From positions 28,256,502-28,320,501 of the forward strand of contig NC_050450.1 in NCBI RefSeq assembly GCF_903995425.1: 64,000 bases of DNA, given 5' to 3'. Below the pieces are notes generated by a model. The model was not told the DNA's origin, searched no databases, and saw only the letters and a list, made by a program, of their open reading frames with translations. The DNA comes from Onychomys torridus. Lineage: Eukaryota > Chordata > Mammalia > Rodentia > Cricetidae. Of the stretch, positions 58,138-64,000 are shown one piece after another. The translations under genes and the position numbers were made by a program. Numbering within the stretch: position 1 is the stretch's first letter; the number at the start of each line of letters is the position of its first letter.

Positions 58138-59204
58138 ACATGTTATTATTTGCTAAATTTTAAAAATAAAAACAAAAAAAAGTAAGTTATCATATGGTTG
58201 TATTTTTAGACTGCCAGAGTGGCTGGACTGTCTTTGCCTTCTTAAGGTGCAACATAAGCCAAGTTTAGAGCTGAAACAATATTTTCCAAGTAGAATTCTA
58301 ACAAATACATGACCTGGAAGATATTACTCCAAGCCAGCTCCTTTGAAGAAACAAGCACATGGGAGACTAGTCAGTGTTGTGTCTAGGTTCAAAGTTACCA
58401 AACTTGTTGATAAATTTATTTTTTCTCGCCTGTCTCAACTGTGTCTGTACACAAAACGACCTTTCTCATCTAGTGTGACCATTAACAGCCTGAAGTAAAG
58501 TATTTCAAGAAAAACCAATAGAAGAAACATTGACATGGTTATTAATGTGAACATGTTTATCCATGAATAGACTCTAGGCAACTTTATATGGTAGGTGAGG
58601 GTACCACAGTGTGTGTCAAAGTGGGAACCAAAATGCTGGCAATGGTTATCAGATGAAGTTTCCTGGATCCAATGTGATTTTAAAAAATGTTTAATTCCAA
58701 ACCAAATAGAATTATAGTATATATACTAATTACTTATCCGTAGCAAAGGCTATAAAATGTCTTATCTGAAGAAATTGCCCCACTTTCTTTACCACACAGA
58801 GCTTGATGATTCTCTTTTGTGTCCTTCATAATTAGTCCTAGTGTCTTTACCACATGATAAGAATTCACTCAAACCTGTGGATTTGAAAATCAGTATTTAA
58901 AGAATATATTTTAAAAATATATACATATATTGAGATCACTCAATGATACTATTATGTGAAAGATGGTCATAAAGCCACTAGCACTAACCACAGGCAATGA
59001 TAAATCAACCTCAAGAACTCAGAGCAGGGTGAGGGGAGAAGAGGAGGGCCTATGCTCTAGCTTGATATAGTCCAGATGCCTCAGAAAATGATGATCATAA
59101 AAGCAGTTATTCAACTGAGTTGGGGAAAACATATTCTCCCCCAGAGCTTAGATTGGATCAGTTCAACCTAAGAAGGGAGGAAGTCTACAAGATTGGGCAA
59201 TTGC
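58138..59204. other. Unique non-coding DNA
   Basis: Nothing recognised. Confidence 0.45.
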
Positions 59205-59213
59205 CACCAGCTG

Positions 59214-59566
59214 TAGTGGTTTGAATGAGAGAAATCTCACAGGCTTGGGCATTTGAACACTTGTTTCTGAGTTGGCAGCACTATTTGGAGATGTTATGGC
59301 AAGTATAGCCTTGTGGGAGGAGTTACGTCAAGGGTGGGTGTGGAGGGGGCTACTCTAAAAGTTTAAAACCCCACTGTACTTCCAGTTGACTCTGTTTTGT
59401 GTTTGCCATTCAAGACGTGAGCTCTCAGCTTCCTGCTCCTCCTATCCTACCTGTTGTTGGCTGCCACCCTTCCCTGCCATAATGGAACGTCCTCAAATCA
59501 ACTCTTTATTCCTTCAGCTGCTCTTGGTTCTAGTGTTTTATCACAGCAAGAGAATGGTAACTAACA
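59214..59566 (+). mobile_element. Medium-reiterated rodent repeat, copy 4, with 9-bp flanking repeats
   Basis: Starts 'tagtggtttgaatgag', contains 'cttgtgggaggagttacg', 'agacgtgagctctcagctt', 'ttggttctagtgttttatca' and ends 'agagaatggtaactaa'. It is a more distant relative of copies 1-3. CACCAGCTG flanks it at 59205-59213 and 59567-59575. A 70-codon frame at 59386-59598 lies within it. Confidence 0.7.
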
Positions 59567-59575
59567 CACCAGCTG

Positions 59576-60099
59576 CCAATGAATCTCTGTCAAGTTGAGC
59601 CATGGGAAGATCAGGCGAGCCAGGAAAACTCCACCTCCAGCAAAGCCCTCCACAAGCAGTTTACATGAGAAACCTGTAGCCTCAAAACTCTTTGTAAAGG
59701 CTCAAGAGGTCTGATTGCTGGAAGATTCATCTGCAAAAGCATCAAGTTTCATATCTCTGGATGCTCCAGGATGATAAAAATAAAATCAATCTCTAATGAA
59801 GGAAAAGGTTTATATATGAACATATGTACATGCACAAACACAATAGAGAACTATTCTGGAAAAAAAAAATGGGTGCTTTGGCTTGTTATTTTTCAATAGC
59901 CTGAAATGGGCACAGTAGCTCCATCCTGGGATAGTGGGTGAGCATAGGAGCATACAGAATATAAAATTATGGTTTATATCTGGTTTCTGCTGTTCTGTAA
60001 TTCACAGAGAACAAATGTAGCAGGGTTCATATTCTCAATCTTGAATGACTGAAGGTATACATAAAGTCTGACACGGGAACTTCATAGCACTAATCTACA
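59576..60099. other. Unique non-coding DNA
   Basis: Nothing recognised. Confidence 0.45.
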
Positions 60100-60660
60100 C
60101 TGCTGGCCCCATGCACTTTTAGATGCTCTGCACAAGGCCTGCTACTGGGTATTTGCATGCTTGAGATGGCACCCAAGTGTCATTATTTGTCAATGTGATT
60201 TGCAATACCTTCGATTTATTACTAGGCTCTGTGATTTTTTTTTTTAACTCTGGCTTCCAGCCTCCTGGCTGTCTTTGCCCCATGCTAAAGTATCGAAAGG
60301 GTTTAGCCTGCTTGGATCTTGATAGAATTGTAATTTTCACATTCAGCAGCAACGGAGAGTGCCTGTCATATAGTATACTCTCGTGGGTGCTGAGATATCC
60401 CAGGAACGTTGTTGTACAAGGGCTTTGATAGCTCTAGCCCTGGGGGTCAGTATTTTACTCATTTGTGTCCACAGTTTCTAAAAATGATGTCAGTGCTGTG
60501 CTTCACTTAAAGGACACGACCCCAAATGTCTGTCTGATAAATAGTGACTCATCAATTTTAAGATCTTGTTATTACTTTAAGATAAGCACGGTTCCTGAGA
60601 ATGACTTTGAACACCTGTCTCTACTTCCCAAGCAGCACCACAAAGCCCAACTTTGAAAAT
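60100..60660. other. Candidate conserved non-coding element
   Basis: Repeat-free with complex words ('gggtatttgcatgcttgaga', 'aagtatcgaaagggtttagc', 'gataaatagtgactcatcaa'). Frames of 83, 77 and 63 codons overlap on both strands without domains. Regulatory role is inference. Confidence 0.3.
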
Positions 60661-61440
60661 TCAATGTTATGTCTACTGTGTCCTTTGTAGCGTCATTCAG
60701 ACATCAGATTACATTTACACACTTTCATTGAATAGTAGGGTTTATTAGATCCATGCCTCAAGAACTTCACTGAATGTTTTTGCAAAGGGACTATTATTGA
60801 AAAATCTAAAGGAAACAAAACGATTATGAAGTGGGCCATTGACAGTTGAAATAATATTTCCCTGTGACTTTGTTTTGTGATTCTTATAAGATTACTGTAG
60901 ATGACAAGCTGTGCTCAGTTACATGGCTCTACCATACTCACTTATATGAATTCCCAAACTATATCACATGGAAGGCTTGCTGCTCATGCAGATCATCAAA
61001 CACAAAAAAGAACATGTGTTCTGTTGTCTTCCCATAGCTTCTTGTCCAGTGCACATGGAAGTAGAATATTGCAAATATCACACAACAACTTCCTTAAGGC
61101 CTTAAAGCTGGTTAGTCTGCCTCCATGTGTTCCTGCCAGGTACAGACATGTGACTTATCCCTCATGCTTGCATTTTTTGTTTAAATGCTGTAGAATATAG
61201 ATCTTGCTTCACCTGGATTTTAAAGTTATCCATTGCATGTTCTAGACACGTTTTGAGAATGTATGTTAAGTCATACATTACATTTACATGGGGAATGTCT
61301 TTTTCAAGATTTTTTAGAAGTTTGGCAGAGTTCAAGAAAACAGCTTGAGAAGATAAGAAACAACAACAACAACAAAAAGGTATGTGGGGGGACAGCTCTG
61401 TACAAGCTTTCCTTACAGTTCACTAAGACAATTCTTTATA
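60661..61440. other. Unique non-coding DNA
   Basis: No recognised repeat except an (AAC)n stretch near 61361. A 99-codon frame at 60901-61200 has no known domain. Confidence 0.45.
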
Positions 61441-61640
61441 GGTAGTGAGGTGGCTCAGTTGGTAATGGCGTTTGCCACCACATATGATAACCTACGTTTG
61501 ATCCTGAGACCCTACATGGTAGAAAGAGTGAACCATCTTCCACAAGTTGCCCTCTAAGTTTAAGCTTGCCATGGTGTGTACATATGCGCACACTGAATAA
61601 ACAGGTGGCAAAATTTTAAATACTTGACAAAAACACGAAA
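61441..61640 (+). mobile_element. B3-type SINE
   Basis: 'ggtagtgaggtggctcagtt' (A box), 'ggtaatggcgtttgccacc', 'acctacgtttgatcctgaga' (B box), 'ccacaagttgccctctaag', 'gccatggtgtgtacatatgc' and an A-rich tail. Good B3 layout. Confidence 0.82.
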
Positions 61641-62122
61641 ATGACTCGTTAGTGATGTGGCATGTTCGTGGCAAAAACAAAGAACTTGCTAGTGCCCCTA
61701 CACAGCTCTAGGGTTTTCTTTAGAAGTTCTTAGCAACACATTGGCTTCTACGTGCTTGCCTTTCGTTTCCAGTTTACCTCAACTATTGTGCGTGTGCAAG
61801 GTTAGGATAAAGGGTTCATGCAGGTGGAAGGTGCGTTTTAAAAGAAAGATGAAGAGCTCTGGGGAGCTCTCCCAGAGTGGTTGAAAAGATCCTAAAGAAA
61901 AGCAGAATCATTCTAGAACTGCTTGAGTGTGAAAGATGTGATTAACAGGAGAATCATACAAATTCAATTTTCAAATTGCCACTGGGTTGCTAAATAGCGC
62001 AGAGAGGCGAGATGGAGAATTAAGCAAAGGAAGAGTGGATCTCAGAAGGAAGTCTGAGAAGGGCTGAACGGGAAGGAAAAGCAGAAAATGGTTTTGCCAG
62101 AGGCGGCTGACACTGTATGAGA
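61641..62122. other. Unique non-coding DNA
   Basis: No repeat recognised; slightly higher GC near 61990-62130. Confidence 0.45.
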
Positions 62123-62137
62123 ACAGCAGGGGGCGCT
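62123..62137 (+). promoter_or_regulatory. Candidate CTCF-binding site
   Basis: ACAGCAGGGGGCGCT matches the CTCF core consensus CCASYAGRKGGCRSY at 14 of 15 positions (only the first base differs). It lies outside recognised SINEs, so it is not one of the B2-carried CTCF sites of rodents. Occupancy cannot be read from sequence. Confidence 0.65.
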
Positions 62138-63194
62138 AAGGTACTGCAGTTGTCAAGTCTCGGGGTCAGCAGACAAGAGAGACATTGAGATTTATGATTT
62201 AGCAAAGACGACATGTTAGTGATTCTTACTTTTGCAATAAACAAACTAGCTACAGACATTGTGATGAGATTTAATGATCTGAAGCCAGATCTGCGACCAG
62301 CACACCTTCACTTTAGCTGGACTTGGTCTGGGTCACAGAAAACTCTGAATAAATTTACCTTCTAGCTAGCTAGTGTTTTTCTTCATGAAAATATGGGTTT
62401 AGATTTTGAAAGAAGCCATTCTCATCTATGATTAACTGAGAGTAAAAATTTGAGACACAAATGAGAGATTGTTATACAAAATATCAAGTAGGAAGCAGAG
62501 GAATTCTCTAAACTATGAGATAGACGGTTTTAGTTATATACAGAAAGAGTTTTGTTTTGTTTAATAAACTGCACCTGGCAAGGAAGTAAATGACAAGTAA
62601 ATATGAACCCACAAGTTCTGCCTTTCTGCCTCCACAGTTTCTTACTTCAGGTCAGTTTCTTACACTTTGGCCTCCTGAACTTGACTGTTTCTACATGCCC
62701 AGGTTTAGGCACAATAAACCAAACTATTCTCTCCTGCGTCCATCATCCTGACTTAAAAGTCCCTGGACATCAAGAAAACTGTCCATCTTCTTTGAAAGTT
62801 CTTAAGCTATTGCCCCTGAGGCAACTTTTGAAAAGATCACAGAGCTGGGAGCCTCTGAGTCATCCCCTCTACAAAGCATGTCTTCAGAGATTTCTCTCCA
62901 AGCTAAAATGAATAATTGAATTAAGGGCACTGAATGGGTATGTTGGTGTTATTATGCTAGGCAAGGGGCTTAAAACAATGAGGAATGATTTCCTCCCAAA
63001 TCTAAAGGCAAGACTTCCAAAATCAAGTAGTAACTGTAGTAGATAGAGTCTCTGAAAGTTTTGGGGAAGAATTCTTTCTGGCTCACAGGGGTTGGGGGTG
63101 GGGTGGGGAATGTTTGCTTCTCTTTCATTCCATTCACCACTCAGATGATACTGATTCTCATTGCTTGCTGTGATCTCCCACTTGTGTAACAATG
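62138..63194. other. Unique non-coding DNA
   Basis: Two 102-codon frames (62603-62911 plus, 62884-63192 minus) have no known domain; no repeat recognised. Confidence 0.45.
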
Positions 63195-63360
63195 ACAGTC
63201 ACTGGATTTAGGGAGCCCTAATCTTATTTAAGGTATCTTCTCAGTCCTTAACCAATTACAACTGCCAAAGTCCCATTTTCAATTAAGGACACAATCTGAA
63301 ATTATAGATGCATATGAACTTAGGACATCATTTAACTCACTACAAACACCTATCAATGAT
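63195..63360 (-). mobile_element. Ancient mammalian interspersed repeat (minus strand)
   Basis: 'gatttagggagccctaatct', 'ccttaaccaattacaactgc', 'caaagtcccattttcaatta' and 'gaacttaggacatcatttaa' match a widespread mammalian repeat that I recall as '...ttaactaattacatctgcaaag...'. Family left open. Confidence 0.45.
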
Positions 63361-64000
63361 AAGTAAGATTAATTTTATTGCTTTTGTTTATTTGTTTGTT
63401 TTTATTTTTGAAGAGTGGCAAATTAGTGGAATTGTAATTATCTTGAAGAGAAAGTGAGTGCTTAGAAAAACAAACATGCTCCCAGCAAGGGTTTACTTAT
63501 TCTTGACTGATACAATTAAACAGAACTAAAAATAGTTGCTAGCCCACAAACTAGCGAACAGACTTGACAGCCAATGATCAGACTCTGATTATGCATTATT
63601 AACAATAAAATTTTATATGAGAATGATATTTTTGAAAACTCATACATAAAATATTATAATTCTTTATTCTCCTGTACTCAGGTTTCAAACAGCCTGAGAT
63701 ATTTAAGATGATCCGGTGTATGGGAGCAAAGGGCACAGCAGGGATACCACAAATGTTAACCTGTTCCTTTTTTAACAAACCTTGTAACAAAAACTAACAC
63801 CTGTTTGAAGAGAATACAATATCTACTGGCATGTTATTATATACAACAACCCTAATGGGTGCTGGCACAATTCTAGTCCATTCTAATACAATCATGGTCA
63901 CAGAGTTTCTTAAGAGGGTAAAGTCTGATGTTTATTTTCCATGTTATCAAACATTTCACTCAATGAGTACTCAGTATATCTGGTGACAGGACAACACAGG
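63361..64000. other. Unique non-coding DNA
   Basis: Nothing recognised; the window ends without a gene boundary. Confidence 0.45.

Noticed and set aside
58128..58312. TAACAAATACATG occurs at about 58129 and again at about 58300
   Set aside because: The first copy is the end of a known repeat plus flank and nothing insertion-like lies between them; taken as coincidence or minor local duplication.
1..64000. CRISPR array, operon, riboswitch or prophage
   Set aside because: Repeat content, base composition and lack of dense coding show a mammalian nuclear genome; no regularly spaced repeats occur apart from microsatellites.

Overview
The window is nuclear DNA from a rodent, most likely a muroid of the hamster/vole/deer-mouse group (Cricetidae). 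The sequence shows B1, B2/B3 and B4-like SINEs, several LINE-1 3' ends of rodent type, long (CA)n/(GA)n microsatellites and an AT-rich, CpG-poor background. Two points favour a cricetid over Mus or Rattus: the B1 at 55429-55600 carries the 'ggcaccaaaac' variant in its right part, and the L1 3' end at 10735-11530 and the B1-mosaic elements at 6245-6650 and 13515-13983 resemble hamster/Peromyscus-type families. The species call is an inference from remembered repeat families; no search was possible.

I find no convincing protein-coding gene, exon, tRNA, rRNA or snRNA gene. The open frames are short (none above 146 codons), most run through microsatellites or transposon remains, and none shows a recognisable cellular domain. 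The only clear coding ancestry is a broken LINE-1 ORF2 at 8176-9500. The window is therefore intergenic (gene-desert-like) or lies in a very large intron.

Layout. 1-8 kb: unique DNA, an old L1 3' end (3.3-4.2 kb), a minus-strand medium-reiterated repeat (4.9-5.3 kb), a B4/RSINE-like SINE and a minus-strand mosaic element (6.2-6.65 kb). 8-14 kb is repeat-dense: L1 ORF2 remnant, a repeat split by a 5'-truncated L1 with a 15-bp target-site duplication (10.66-11.8 kb), opposed L1 3' ends (12.3-12.9 kb), a B2, and a mosaic element with 9-bp flanking repeats (13.5-14.0 kb). 14-20 kb is mostly unique, with two SINEs and a local ~190-bp direct duplication (18.5 and 19.6 kb). 20.6-24.4 kb holds a 1.4-kb L1 3' end, a medium-reiterated repeat, another L1 3' end and a MIR. 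24.4-28.2 kb is mainly unique. 28.26-29.44 kb is a GC-rich satellite-like composite with duplicated AT-rich flanks. 30-43 kb alternates unique DNA with SINEs, MIR/L2 relics and L1 tails. 43.3-44.0 kb is a minus-strand L1 tail. 44-50 kb is the most repeat-poor part and looks most like conserved regulatory DNA. 50-64 kb mixes unique DNA with medium-reiterated repeats, B1/B2/B3 SINEs and a minus-strand L1 tail, and contains a near-consensus CTCF motif at 62123-62137.

No genes act together here. If the window has a function it is probably regulatory: candidate conserved non-coding blocks (about 17.0, 25.1, 27.7, 32.2-33.2, 44.2-44.8, 48.4-48.9, 49.0-49.5, 57.1-57.5 and 60.1-60.7 kb) and one candidate CTCF site. 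These are judged by eye from repeat-free, motif-rich texture and need an alignment to prove.
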